DNA of 64,000 bases from Actinomadura rupiterrae (GCF_024172125.1 NZ_JAMZEA010000008.1:310001-374000), one strand, 5' to 3'; counted from the first letter of the stretch, positions 1-8,588 are shown. Numbers and translations are program-made. Notes: generated by a model not told the origin, from the letters alone.

Positions 1-13
1 TCGTGTCCAGCAT
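1..13 (-). CDS. 5' end of a divergent unidentified gene (partial)
   Basis: On the minus strand an ATG at 13 is preceded by a GAGGGGAG ribosome binding site about 8 nt upstream and opens a frame that leaves the window after four codons (M-L-D-T). It points away from the XRE-cupin gene, an arrangement common for regulators and the transporter or enzyme they control. Nothing can be said about the product; the call rests only on the start codon and ribosome site. Confidence 0.35.
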
Positions 14-105
14 GGCGGTGCTCCCCTCGGTCATTTCAGCGAACTATGTATACCATTCGATCGACCGAGCGTAGGGTGACCGGATGAGCGGGCAGGAGTG
101 ATCGG

Positions 106-669
106 GTGAGCGAGCAGGAGGCGGTCGGCGGGGCCGTCGCGCGGACCGTCCGGACGCTGCGCTCCGGCCACGGCTGGAGCCTGGACGAGCTCGCCGAGCG
201 GGCCGGGGTCAGCAAGGGTGTCCTGGTCAACCTGGAGGCGGCGCGCGGCAACCCGAACCTCGGCACGCTGATCCGGGTCGCGGACGCGCTCGGCGTGCCG
301 CTCGTCCGGCTGGTGCAGGTCCCGGAGCGGCCGGCGGTCCGGCTGTTCCCGCCCGAGCGGCAGGTGGTGCTGTGGGAGGGCGGGTCCGGCGGCACCGGCA
401 CGCTGCTCGCGGGCACCGACCCGCGGCCGACGATGGAGCTGTGGCGCTGGGAGCTGCGGCCCGGTGAGCTGCGCGAGAGCGAGGCGCACAAGCCGGGCAC
501 GAAGGAGATCGTGCAGGTCGAGACCGGCACGCTGACGCTGCATGTGGACGGCCACGCCCAGCCCGTCCCCGCCGGAACCGCCGCGGTCTTCCCGGGCGAC
601 CATACGCACGGTTACGGAAACGACACCCCGGAGACAGTGCGCTTCATCCTCGCGGTACAGGACTTGTAA
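106..669 (+). CDS. XRE-family regulator with C-terminal cupin domain
   Basis: This is a 187-residue cytoplasmic DNA-binding regulator. An N-terminal helix-turn-helix of the lambda-repressor/XRE type spans about residues 10-66 (RSGHGWSLDELAERAGVSKG is the first half). A cupin-type beta barrel follows at about 110-185, with the motif HKPGTKEIVQVETGTLTLHV and a later GDHTHGY containing the usual His pair. Regulators of this build sense small ligands and often repress a divergent transporter or catabolic gene, and a divergent start is present at position 13. The GTG start at 106 is chosen for the CAGGAG site 7 nt upstream. The leader contains an imperfect copy of the first codons (84-101). The ligand is unknown. 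Confidence 0.85.
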   Translation: MSEQEAVGGAVARTVRTLRSGHGWSLDELAERAGVSKGVLVNLEAARGNPNLGTLIRVADALGVPLVRLVQVPERPAVRLFPPERQVVLWEGGSGGTGTLLAGTDPRPTMELWRWELRPGELRESEAHKPGTKEIVQVETGTLTLHVDGHAQPVPAGTAAVFPGDHTHGYGNDTPETVRFILAVQDL

Positions 670-805
670 CCCTCCGGACGCGGCGGAACACGCCGAAGCG
701 GCTCGCGCGTTTCCGAAGTGGGGGACGCTTGTCAAGACACCCCGGACGGTCAATGATCCCCTCCGACGGGGATGTCGTTCTCACCTTCACGAGGGGCCGC
801 ACACG

Positions 806-1852
806 GTGAACCGGAACGCCACCCAGGCCCGCGCCGGAGCGAGCGGCGCGGTGATGGCGCTCTCCCCCGGCACCTCCGTTTCGTCCGGGTCTGTACCCGG
901 CCCGCCGCCGCTGCCCGGCGCGGGGCACCTGCTGTACGGCATCGCCGCCACCGCGTCCGGCGTCTGGGTCGTGGGCGCCTCCGGCCAGAAGCCGCTTGCC
1001 GCGCGCTGGGACGGCGCGTCCTGGACGATCTTCCCCGATCGGTCCGGATCCTCCCTGGCGTCCGCCGCGCTGCTGGGCGCGCGTCTCCGCGGCATCGCGT
1101 CCGGCGTCGGCCCGGAACCCGCCCCGATCGCGGTCGGGGGCGCGTACGACCGGCTCGAACAGGTCGATGTCGCGCTGATCCGGCATTGGACGGGATCGGA
1201 GTGGACATCCTGGGACAAGCCCGGCCTGCTGCACGGCATCGTCCTCAACGACGTGGCCTTCGACTCGTCCGGCTGCGCATGGGCGGTCGGCCATGCCAGC
1301 CCGCACGGGCCGCGCGTGCTGCGCTGGGACGGGACGTCGTGGGAGTCGTCCGGCGACATCCCCGACATTCCGCGCGGACGCCTCGTCGCCGTCGCGGCCC
1401 TCGCGCCGGACGATGTCTGGGCGGTCGGATCGGCCGACCGCGACGCCCTGATCCTCCACTTCGACGGACGAGCCTGGACCCGCGTCCCCGGCCGCGCCAA
1501 AGGCCCGCTCGCCGCCGTCTCAGCCACCGCCCCCGATGACGTCTGGGCCGTCGGCCACCAGACCGTCATGCATTGGAACGGCAACCGCTGGAGCCGCGTG
1601 AAAACGCCTCTGACCTCGGCGAACACGGTCACAGCTCAGTCCCGGGACGACATCTGGGCAGCCGGGGGCAACGGCGAGCTGGCGCATTACGACGGGCACC
1701 GCTGGACGGTTACGCCCAGCCCGGAATCCACCACCTGGCTGGCCTCGTCCTCGTGTGACCGGACCGTCTGGCTCGCGGGCACCCATACCCACGAACCCGC
1801 GGCCGTGGACACGGGCCCGAAGCCCGTGACCGCGCACCCCAACGACGCCTGA
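806..1852 (+). CDS. DVWAVG-repeat beta-propeller-like protein
   Basis: A protein of 348 residues if started at the GTG at 806, which has a GAGGGG ribosome site 8 nt upstream; an internal ATG at 854 is an alternative. No clear signal peptide is seen. The body is a series of about 45-residue repeats with the core DDVWAVG...HWDG..W, seen at least five times (GVWVVGASGQ, CAWAVGHASP, DVWAVGSADR, DVWAVGHQTV, DIWAAGGNGE). Each repeat ends in an Asp/Asn-Gly-x-x-Trp turn. Such repeats are known in actinobacterial proteins predicted to fold as beta-propellers; no enzymatic motif is visible, so a binding role is inferred. It converges on the dnaN paralogue with only 9 nt between stops. Confidence 0.75.
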   Translation: MNRNATQARAGASGAVMALSPGTSVSSGSVPGPPPLPGAGHLLYGIAATASGVWVVGASGQKPLAARWDGASWTIFPDRSGSSLASAALLGARLRGIASGVGPEPAPIAVGGAYDRLEQVDVALIRHWTGSEWTSWDKPGLLHGIVLNDVAFDSSGCAWAVGHASPHGPRVLRWDGTSWESSGDIPDIPRGRLVAVAALAPDDVWAVGSADRDALILHFDGRAWTRVPGRAKGPLAAVSATAPDDVWAVGHQTVMHWNGNRWSRVKTPLTSANTVTAQSRDDIWAAGGNGELAHYDGHRWTVTPSPESTTWLASSSCDRTVWLAGTHTHEPAAVDTGPKPVTAHPNDA

Positions 1853-1861
1853 ACCCCCTGG

Positions 1862-3010
1862 TCAGGAGGTCAGGCGGACGGGCATCGCCAGGTATCGGAA
1901 GCCGGTGTCGCCGTCGAGATCGGGCTGGTCGCCGTCCTTTTCGGCGTCCGGAATTCCGGTGAGGAGCGCGGCCTTGGTCGGACCGGCGCATTCCAGGCGG
2001 GCATGCTCGGAGTGGATGCCCGCCAGGCCGTCCAGGAGGTACTGCGGGCTGAAGGCGATGTCGATGTCCTCACCGTCGAGCTCGGCGCCGAGCGACTCGT
2101 TCGCGCGCGCCGAGTCGCCGGAGGCGGCGCGGATGCTGACCTCGGACCCGGTGAACGCGAGCCGGACGGGCGTGTTGCGCTCGGTCACCAGCGCGACGCG
2201 CTTGATCGCCTCGACGAACGGCGCGACGCGGACGCGCGCGACCGACGTCCAGTCGCCGGTGAGGCGCTTGCGGTAGTCGATGTACTGCTCGTCCAGCAGG
2301 CGCGTGGTCATGCTGCGGTCGCCGCCGGACACGCCGATCAGCGTGTCGGATTCGCCGGAAAGGCCGAGCGACACGGTCGCGCCCGGGCGGATGGCCTTGG
2401 CCGTGTCGGCGAGCGTGCGGGCGGGCACGACGACGCCGGCGTGGAAGTCGGCCGCGTCCGGCGACCAGGTGAGCTCGCGCGCGGCGATGCGGTACCGGTC
2501 GGTGCAGGCCAGCCACATCGTGTCGCCTTCGAGGTCGAGGCGGACGCCGGTGAGCATGGGCAGGGCGTCGTCGCGTCCGGCGGCGGGGGTGACCTGCGCG
2601 ACGGCGGCGGCGAACGCGTCGCCCGCGATCGTGCCCGCGCGTTCGGGCGCGTCGGGAAGGGTCGGGTAGTCCTCGACGGGCATGGTCTGGAGGCCGAACT
2701 CGGCGCTTCCGCAGCGCAGCACGAGCTCGGCGTCCTTGGTCAGGAACTCCACGGGCTGCGCGGGCAGGCTGCGGACGATCTCGGCGAGCAGCCGTCCCGG
2801 GACCAGCGCGCGACCGGGCGTCGCGACGTCGGCGTCCACCCTGGCCTGCGCGGACACCTCGTAGTCGAACCCGGCCAGTTCGAGGCCGCCGTCCGCGTCC
2901 GCAACGAGGCGCAGGCCCGCGAGCACGGGCAGCGCCGGACGCGCGGGAAGGGTGCGGGCGGCCCAGGCCACGGCGTCTGCGAGCGCCCCACGATCGACCC
3001 GGAACTCCAT
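1862..3010 (-). CDS. DNA polymerase III beta subunit (sliding clamp) paralogue
   Basis: This 382-residue clamp-loader substrate forms a ring that tethers DNA polymerase to DNA. The three clamp subdomains are recognisable: an N-terminal block (RPALPVLAGL), a central VEDYPTLPDAP segment followed by LPMLTGVRLD, and a C-terminal FSPQYLLDGL block ending in YLAMPVRL, the standard clamp terminus. Length is normal for DnaN. The primary dnaN normally lies beside dnaA at oriC, beyond the right end of this window, so this is probably a second copy. The ATG at 3010 follows a strong GGGGAGG site. Start and stop are intact, and key motifs are kept, so it is likely functional, perhaps in repair given the alkylation-repair genes downstream. 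Confidence 0.88.
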   Translation of the reverse strand: MEFRVDRGALADAVAWAARTLPARPALPVLAGLRLVADADGGLELAGFDYEVSAQARVDADVATPGRALVPGRLLAEIVRSLPAQPVEFLTKDAELVLRCGSAEFGLQTMPVEDYPTLPDAPERAGTIAGDAFAAAVAQVTPAAGRDDALPMLTGVRLDLEGDTMWLACTDRYRIAARELTWSPDAADFHAGVVVPARTLADTAKAIRPGATVSLGLSGESDTLIGVSGGDRSMTTRLLDEQYIDYRKRLTGDWTSVARVRVAPFVEAIKRVALVTERNTPVRLAFTGSEVSIRAASGDSARANESLGAELDGEDIDIAFSPQYLLDGLAGIHSEHARLECAGPTKAALLTGIPDAEKDGDQPDLDGDTGFRYLAMPVRLTS

Positions 3011-3177
3011 GTTTCCTCCCCTTCGCTGGTCGAATCCGGCGACTCCCCGACCCTAACCACCCCCACCGACAGAACACCCTGTGCGTAGCCACGCAGGCGG
3101 AACTCCCCCGCTCGGGGGAGCCGGTTCGCCGACGCGGGGGAAGCCCGGACCGCGGCCCGCGCAGCAGGATCGTCCAC

Positions 3178-3663
3178 ATGCAGATCACCGCGGCCCGCCG
3201 CCCCACCTTCGCCCACCCGACGACGCTCGGACGCCTGCTCGCCTACACGGCGGCGGTGTGGGGCGTGCTGTTCTCCGCCGTCCACGTGTACTGGCTCGCG
3301 GACGGGCGGCTCGGCCTCCCCGACGGACGCAGCATCTACAGCACCCCCGCGCTGCTGGTCATCGACGTGATCGCCATCCCGGCCTCGCTGGGCGCCGCCG
3401 GTATGGCGCTCGCGCTCATCCGTCCCTGGGGACGGCGGCTGCCGCGCCGGGCGCTCGCCGGGGCCGTCTGGGGCACGACGGCGGTCCTGCTCGTGCACGC
3501 GCTCCCCAGCATCCCGGACTGGATCGGCCTTATCGCGGGCGCACGAGACGCGGCGGACTTCAGCTCCGAGGAGCGCTTCACCACGTTCCTCTACGAACCC
3601 TGGTTCATGACCGGAGGCGTCCTCTTCGGCCTCGCCGCCTGGTTCACGCGCCGCCACCGCTGA
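3178..3663 (+). CDS. small integral membrane protein (DUF3995-like)
   Basis: A protein of 161 residues with four predicted membrane helices, at about residues 21-43, 57-80, 93-115 and 139-158. A conserved-looking AVWGVLFSAVHVYWLADG segment carries an intramembrane His near the first helix. Small four-helix actinobacterial proteins with this pattern are grouped as DUF3995; function is unknown. It is divergent from the dnaN paralogue and convergent with ogt, with a shared hairpin terminator just downstream. The family assignment is from memory of the pattern and is tentative. Confidence 0.7.
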   Translation: MQITAARRPTFAHPTTLGRLLAYTAAVWGVLFSAVHVYWLADGRLGLPDGRSIYSTPALLVIDVIAIPASLGAAGMALALIRPWGRRLPRRALAGAVWGTTAVLLVHALPSIPDWIGLIAGARDAADFSSEERFTTFLYEPWFMTGGVLFGLAAWFTRRHR

Positions 3664-3683
3664 CCCCGCGCGCGCACGAGGTG

Positions 3684-3715
3684 AAGGCCCCACGCCCTCG
3701 GGCGCGGGGCCTTTT
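3684..3715. terminator. bidirectional terminator between membrane protein and ogt
   Basis: An inverted repeat with AAGGCCCCACGCC on the left arm and GGCGCGGGGCCTTTT on the right forms a 13-bp stem with one mismatch and a short loop, flanked by A/T runs on both sides. It lies between the convergent stops at 3663 and 3728. Confidence 0.75.
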
Positions 3716-3727
3716 GCTGGTTGGTGG

Positions 3728-4240
3728 TTAGAAGAGGGCGGCGGATTCTTCGGCGGGGTGGTGCGAGCGCTCGAAGTCGAGCAGGAAGCGCTTGCGCTCG
3801 ATGCCGCCTCCATAGCCGGTGAGGCTGCCGGTGGAGCCGACCACCCGGTGGCACGGGACGATGATCCCGATCGGGTTGCGGCCGTTGGCCAGGCCCACCG
3901 CGCGGGACGCGCTGGGGTTGCCCAGCTCGGCGGCCAGCTCGCCGTAGCTGACCGTCTCGCCGTAGGGGATCCGGGTCAGCGCCTCCCAGACGCGCTGCTG
4001 GAAGGGCGTGCCCTTCAGCTTCAGCGGCAGGTCGAACTCGTGCCGGTCGCCGGTGAAGTAGGCCGCGAGCTGGGACGCGGTGGACGCGAACGGCTCGTCC
4101 TCCGGGTCGCCGGGCGCGCCGAAGGTCTCGTCCTCGGGGCGGTGCCGCTGCTGGTTCATGTAGAGCCCGACCAGTTCGGGACCGTCCGCGACCAGCGTCA
4201 GCGGGCCCACCGGGCTGTCGATCACGACGTGGGTGTTCAC
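3728..4240 (-). CDS. ogt: methylated-DNA--protein-cysteine methyltransferase
   Basis: A suicide DNA repair protein of 170 residues that transfers the methyl group from O6-methylguanine to its own cysteine. The active-site motif IVPCHRVVGSTGSLTGYGGG is present, preceded by the YGETVSYGELA helix-turn-helix that flips the base, and the GNPSASRAVGLANGRNPIGI segment. Length is typical for Ogt. The GTG start at 4240 lies 13 nt downstream of the ada-alkA stop, so the two genes form one alkylation-response unit. The Ada protein next door lacks its own C-terminal methyltransferase domain, so this gene supplies that activity separately. Confidence 0.92.
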   Translation of the reverse strand: MNTHVVIDSPVGPLTLVADGPELVGLYMNQQRHRPEDETFGAPGDPEDEPFASTASQLAAYFTGDRHEFDLPLKLKGTPFQQRVWEALTRIPYGETVSYGELAAELGNPSASRAVGLANGRNPIGIIVPCHRVVGSTGSLTGYGGGIERKRFLLDFERSHHPAEESAALF

Positions 4241-4253
4241 AGCGGATCTCGTT

Positions 4254-5723
4254 TCATGCGGGAAGGGTGTTGATGGCGTGGTCGCCCGTCGCCCAGAGGT
4301 GCTGGACGGCGTAGGAGCGCCAGGGGCGCCAGGCCGCGGCCCGCCTGGTGAGCGCGGACGGCGTCGTCGGCAGGTCGAGCAGCCGCGCCGCGTGCCGGAC
4401 GCCGAGGTCGCTCGCGACGAACGCGTCCGGGTCGCCGAGCGACCGCATCGCGATGGTCTCGATCGTCCACGGGCCGATCCCGGGCAGTTCGGACAGTTTC
4501 GCCCGGGCCTCGTCCCAGTCCGCGCCGACGCTGAGGTCCAGCTCTCCGGACGCCAGGGCCGTGACCAGGGTCTTCAGCGTCGTCCGGCGGGATTCGGGGA
4601 ACGCCAGGGTCGCCGGGTCCAGGTCCACGAGGACTTCGGGCATCGGGAACAGATGCGTGAGGCCCCCGGCCGGATCGTCCACCTGCTCCCCGTGCGCGCG
4701 CACGAGGCGCGCGGCATGGGTGCGTGCGGCGGCCGTGGACACCTGCTGCCCCAGGACGGCCCGGACGCCGAACTCCGCTCCGCAGGCCGTCCGCGGGACG
4801 CGCCTTCCGGGAGCCTTGCGGACGAGGGTTTCCAGGACTTCGTCGCCGGAGAGCAGCTCGTCGACGGCGACCGGGTCGGCGTCGAGGTCCAGCATCCACC
4901 GGCACCGGCTGATCGCGATCGTGAGGTCGCGCAGATCGGTGAGGGTGAGCGTGCAGGCCACGTAGGTCGGCGTCGGCTTCAGCGCGACGACGCCCGGACC
5001 GTGCGGGAGCCGCAGCGTCCGCCGGTACGCGCCGTCCCGCCACTCCTCGACGCCCGGGACGGCCGTCGCGGCGAGGTGCCCGAACAGGTTGTCCGGGAAG
5101 AACGGCTGGCGGAACGGCAGCCGCAGCGACAGCGAGCCGTTCACGGCGGTGGGATGCCCGCGGGCCACTCGATCACGCAATTCGGTAGGAGTCTGCGCGA
5201 AGACCTCCCGAATAGTGTCATTGAAGGCCCTGATCGACGCGAATCCGGAAGCGAACGCCACGTCCGACATGGGCAGGGCGCTCGTCTCGATCAGCAACCG
5301 GGCGGTCTGCGCGCGCTGCGCCCGCGCCAGCGCCAGCGGACCCGCGCCCAGCTCGGCGCGCAGTTGCCGCTCGATCTGCCGGGTGCTGTAGCCGAGCCGG
5401 GTCGCCAGGCCCGGCACCCCCTCGCGGTCGACCACGCCGTCCGCGACCAGGCGCATCGCGCGCCCGACGACGTCCGCGCGGTGGTTCCACTCGGGCGAAC
5501 CCGGGCTGGTGTCGGGACGGCACCGCTTGCAGGCCCGGAATCCGGCCTGCTGCGCCGCCGCCGCGCTCGGATAGAACCGCATGTTCTGCGCCTTCGGCGG
5601 GACGGCCGGGCAGCTCGGACGGCAGTAGATCCCCGTCGTCACCACCCCGGTGAAGAACCACCCGTCGAACCGGGCGTCCTTCGCCTGGACGGCCCGCACG
5701 CACCGTTCCGTGTCCTCGTGCAT
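4254..5723 (-). CDS. bifunctional Ada regulator / DNA-3-methyladenine glycosylase II
   Basis: A protein of 489 residues joining three modules. The N-terminal Ada methylphosphotriester-accepting domain has the zinc cysteines C34, C38, C65 and C68 (GIYCRPSCP and FRACKRCRP). An AraC-type helix-turn-helix follows at about 75-180. An AlkA glycosylase with a helix-hairpin-helix (LPGIGPWTIETIAM) and catalytic Asp in AFVASDLGV occupies about 190-489. It senses methyl phosphotriesters, activates transcription, and excises 3-methylated purines. This AdaA-AlkA fusion is well known in actinobacteria. The ATG at 5723 has a GGAG site close upstream. The frame is open far upstream, but only this start gives the canonical Ada N-terminus. 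Confidence 0.92.
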   Translation of the reverse strand: MHEDTERCVRAVQAKDARFDGWFFTGVVTTGIYCRPSCPAVPPKAQNMRFYPSAAAAQQAGFRACKRCRPDTSPGSPEWNHRADVVGRAMRLVADGVVDREGVPGLATRLGYSTRQIERQLRAELGAGPLALARAQRAQTARLLIETSALPMSDVAFASGFASIRAFNDTIREVFAQTPTELRDRVARGHPTAVNGSLSLRLPFRQPFFPDNLFGHLAATAVPGVEEWRDGAYRRTLRLPHGPGVVALKPTPTYVACTLTLTDLRDLTIAISRCRWMLDLDADPVAVDELLSGDEVLETLVRKAPGRRVPRTACGAEFGVRAVLGQQVSTAAARTHAARLVRAHGEQVDDPAGGLTHLFPMPEVLVDLDPATLAFPESRRTTLKTLVTALASGELDLSVGADWDEARAKLSELPGIGPWTIETIAMRSLGDPDAFVASDLGVRHAARLLDLPTTPSALTRRAAAWRPWRSYAVQHLWATGDHAINTLPA

Positions 5724-5812
5724 GTCTCCAGCATCACCGAGGACCGGACCGTCCACTAGCGGAAAAACGACATCAACGTCAGAGGCCGGCCGGGCGAGGA
5801 CGCGCGGCGGGG

Positions 5813-6883
5813 TCAGCGCTTGCCGGCGAGCGCGTAGAGCATGACGCCGATCGTGATGGCGACGATACCGGCCCAGCCGACCGCTCCGGGCGCGGACGAG
5901 CGCAGGAGCACCGGCTCCAGCAGGGCGACGAAGACCACCTCGGCGGCCTGCGTGGCCTCGACCGCGGCCAGCCGCATCGGGTGCGCGCGCTCGCGGTGGG
6001 TGGCGGCGAAGAAGAGCGAGGTGGCGATCACTCCGGAGAAGACCGCGACGACCGCGGTCGCGCCGAGCTGCCCCGCCGTCGGCAGCCCTGCCCTGAGCCC
6101 GCCGATCACCGCGATGACCAGCCAGAACGGCATGCTGGCGAGGGACATCGCGGCGAGCCGCTGGAAGGTGTCCAGGCCGTCCCCGGCGAGCTCCATGGCG
6201 CGCCGGTTGCCGACCGGGTAGGCGACCGCGCCGAACAGCACGGCCACGACGCCCAGCGCGGCCTTCCAGGTCAGCGCGGACGCGCCACCGCCGAGCTGCG
6301 TCAGGAACACCCCGCCGAGGATCAACCCGGACAGCGCCAGGCCGCGCATCGGCACCCTGCCGCGCTCGTCCCCGCGTCCGTAAAGGATCGGCGCGAGGAC
6401 GACCCCGCACACGATCGTGACCTGCCAGGTCGCCGCGACCATCCAGCCCGGCGCGGTCGTGGCCGAGAAGCACAGCGGCGCGTAGAACAGGCCGAAGCAG
6501 ACCGTGCTCCACAGCGTCCAGCGTCCGGGCGCGGCCCGCAGCGCACCGAAGACGGGACTCAACCCCAGGTCAGCGCTCTGGCGCGCGGTCCGGGAGGCGC
6601 GCGCGGTCCGGGAGGCGCGCGCGCCGCGCACCGCGACGATCGCCAGGAAGATCGGCAGCGAGTAGGCGAACCGGAGCGACGCCGTCCACTCCCACGCGCC
6701 GCCGCCGACCGCCATCAGCCGGTTCGCGATGAAGGACGAGGAGAAGAACAGCGCGCCGAGCACGCCCAGCCCGATCGACGCGGTCGCGCCGCCGCCCGGC
6801 CACGCCGCGCGCACGCGCCGCCGCCGCTCCACCGGACGCGCCCAGGCCCGCGCGTCCGCCATCGTCATCGTTCCAGCGCTCAC
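5813..6883 (-). CDS. EmrE-type multidrug efflux transporter (DMT superfamily)
   Basis: About 356 residues forming roughly ten membrane helices arranged as two EamA-like halves. The first helix contains GVLGALFFSSSFIANRLMA, and the last reads VGWAGIVAITIGVMLYALAGKR. This build matches the actinobacterial putative multidrug resistance efflux family (PF13536). GTG codons at 6889 and 6883 are both possible; 6883 is preferred because its spacing to GGGGAGG is 7 nt, while the site abuts the upstream GTG. The gene ends 89 nt before ada-alkA on the same strand, so it may be cotranscribed with the alkylation-repair genes. Substrate is unknown. Confidence 0.8.
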   Translation of the reverse strand: MSAGTMTMADARAWARPVERRRRVRAAWPGGGATASIGLGVLGALFFSSSFIANRLMAVGGGAWEWTASLRFAYSLPIFLAIVAVRGARASRTARASRTARQSADLGLSPVFGALRAAPGRWTLWSTVCFGLFYAPLCFSATTAPGWMVAATWQVTIVCGVVLAPILYGRGDERGRVPMRGLALSGLILGGVFLTQLGGGASALTWKAALGVVAVLFGAVAYPVGNRRAMELAGDGLDTFQRLAAMSLASMPFWLVIAVIGGLRAGLPTAGQLGATAVVAVFSGVIATSLFFAATHRERAHPMRLAAVEATQAAEVVFVALLEPVLLRSSAPGAVGWAGIVAITIGVMLYALAGKR

Positions 6884-7021
6884 CCGCACCCCTCCCCGGA
6901 CGGGCCGACCCTATCCGCCGCGAACCGGAGCGGACGTCATGACCCGGGAGGTAATCGATCTTCCACACCGTCCGCGACATCGTTGAACACGTCGGGACGG
7001 ACCCGGCGAGAAGGGAAGATC

Positions 7022-7390
7022 ATGAACAACGCGCAGCAGCAGATCGAGCGCTACATCGCCATCTGGAACGAGACCGACCCCGCCGCCCGCCGCGCCGCGA
7101 TCGACGAGGTCTGGGCCGAGGGCGCCACCTACACCGACCCGCTCGCGGCCGTCGAGGGCCGGGACGCGATCGACGCGGTGATCGCCGGCGCCCAGGGCCA
7201 GTTCCCCGGCCTGGTCTTCCGCCTGGCCGGCCCGGTGGACGCGCACCACGACATCGTCCGCTTCACCTGGGAGCTCGGCCCCGAGGGCGCCGAGGCCCCG
7301 GTCGTCGGCTTCGACGTCGCGGTCCTGGACGAGGACGGCCGCATCGCCAAGGTCCACGGCTTCCTCGACAAGGTCCCCGCCGCCGCGTGA
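7022..7390 (+). CDS. SnoaL-like / NTF2-fold protein
   Basis: A soluble 122-residue protein with the single-domain cone fold of the NTF2/SnoaL superfamily. The opening helix ERYIAIWNETDPAARRAAIDE is followed by VWAEGATYTDPLAAVEG, the typical start of the pocket, and the strand pair DIVRFTWELGP and VGFDVAVLDEDGRIAKVHGF. Members are hydrolases, cyclases or binding proteins; no specific catalytic set can be fixed here. The ATG at 7022 has AGAAGGGAAG upstream. It is divergent from the EmrE-like exporter. The gene is followed by the 30-bp tandem repeat array. Confidence 0.8.
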   Translation: MNNAQQQIERYIAIWNETDPAARRAAIDEVWAEGATYTDPLAAVEGRDAIDAVIAGAQGQFPGLVFRLAGPVDAHHDIVRFTWELGPEGAEAPVVGFDVAVLDEDGRIAKVHGFLDKVPAAA

Positions 7391-7474
7391 CGCCCGACCC
7401 GGCGGGGCGGCCCGCCGCCCCGCCCAGGCGCCCACACCACGACGCGGAAACAGCCCGCGCACCCACCGGACGAC

Positions 7475-7713
7475 GCGGGCCCGAGCGATCAGTCACACGA
7501 CGCCGCGGGCCTGGGCAATCGGTCAGAGGACGGCGCGGGCGCGGGTGGTCGGTCACAGGACGGCGCGGCCCGGGCGATCAGTCACAGCACGGCACGGGCC
7601 CGAGCGATCAGTCAGAGGACCGCGCGGGCCCGAGCGACCGGTCACAGCACCGCACGGGGCTGGGCGAGCGGTCAGAGGACGGCGCGGGCGCGGGCGATCA
7701 GTTCGCGGGCGGC
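7475..7713. repeat. 30-bp tandem repeat array (about 7.5 units) grown from the 3' end of the LysR gene
   Basis: Eight head-to-tail units begin at 7475, 7505, 7535, 7565, 7594, 7624, 7654 and 7684. All are 30 bp except the fourth (29 bp), and the last is partial. The shared core is GCGGGCCCGAGCGATC followed by AGTCACAGGACGGC, with about 70-90% identity between units. The LysR stop codon lies inside the seventh unit and the eighth merges into its last codons (IARARAVL), so the array looks like repeated duplication of the gene's terminal 30 bp into the intergenic space. Confidence 0.85.
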
Positions 7714-8549
7714 GGGGCTCATCGGGCCTTCGGAGCGCCAGGCGAGCGCGACCTCCCCGCGCAGCTCGGGCCCGTCGATCTCGATCATCTCGACCAGGTC
7801 CGGATGCGCACCCGCCAGCGACGCGGGCACGATCGCGACACCGAGGCCGCGCGTGGCCAGCTCCAGCAGCACCAGCGGGTCGGCGGCCTCGAACGCCACG
7901 GTCGGCTCGAACCCCGCCGCCACGCACCCCGATTCAACGATCGCGCGGATGCCGGTGCCGCGCGGCAGGCTCATCAGCCGCCGCTCCCGCAGCTCGGACA
8001 ACCTCACACGGCTGCGTCCGGCCAGCTCGTCGGACGGCGCGACGGCCACCACGAGCCGCTCCGAGACGTAGGTCTGGACGGCGATACCGTCCGGCGGGTC
8101 ACCCGCGAGGCCGACGAACGCCAGGTCGAGCCGTCCCTCCAGAAGTCGCGCAGAAGATCCGCCGAGTTGCCCTCGGACAGCGTGATCTCCACGCCGGGAT
8201 GGTCGCAGTGCAGCCCGGCGAGCAGGTCCGGCACCAGGGCGGACGGCATGGACGTGACGGTCCCGACCGCCACGCGGCCGCGGATCAGCCCGGTCAGCTC
8301 GTCCACCGCGAGGCGCGCGCCGTCCGCCGCCCACAGCGCCGCCCGCGCGTACGGCAGCACCGCCTCGCCCGCCTCGGTCAGCTTCACCGACCGTCCGGAG
8401 CGATCGAAGAGCTCCTGCCCGAACTCCCGCTCCAGCTGCCTGACCTGCGCGCTGATCCCCGGCTGCGCGACGTGCAGCCGCTCGGCCGCCCGCGTGAAGC
8501 CACCCTCCTCGGCCACCGCCACGAAGTACCGGAGCTGCCGCAGTTCCAT
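7672..8549 (-). pseudogene. LysR-family transcriptional regulator, interrupted by a frameshift
   Basis: The ATG at 8549 begins MELRQLRYFVAVAEEGGFTR, a canonical LysR winged helix-turn-helix (residues 1-60), followed by a normal linker. Near 8146-8150 the frame breaks: upstream reads EGNSADLLRD and the rest of the ligand-binding domain (LLEGRLDLAFVGL onwards to ARELIARARAVL) continues in another frame. One missing base restores a full-length regulator of about 292 residues. The break lies between two CTTCTG copies. Either the gene is inactivated or the assembly lost a base. It is followed by DoxX on the same strand upstream, a common LysR-DoxX pairing. Confidence 0.85.
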
Positions 8550-8588
8550 GGACGCCGACCCTAACCGCGCCCGCGCCCGGGCGCGCGC

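Noticed and set aside
7263..7927. Open frames through the 30-bp repeats encoding TDRSGPRRPV-type peptides.
   Set aside because: They arise from repeat translation, lack ribosome sites and overlap the SnoaL-like and LysR genes in other phases.
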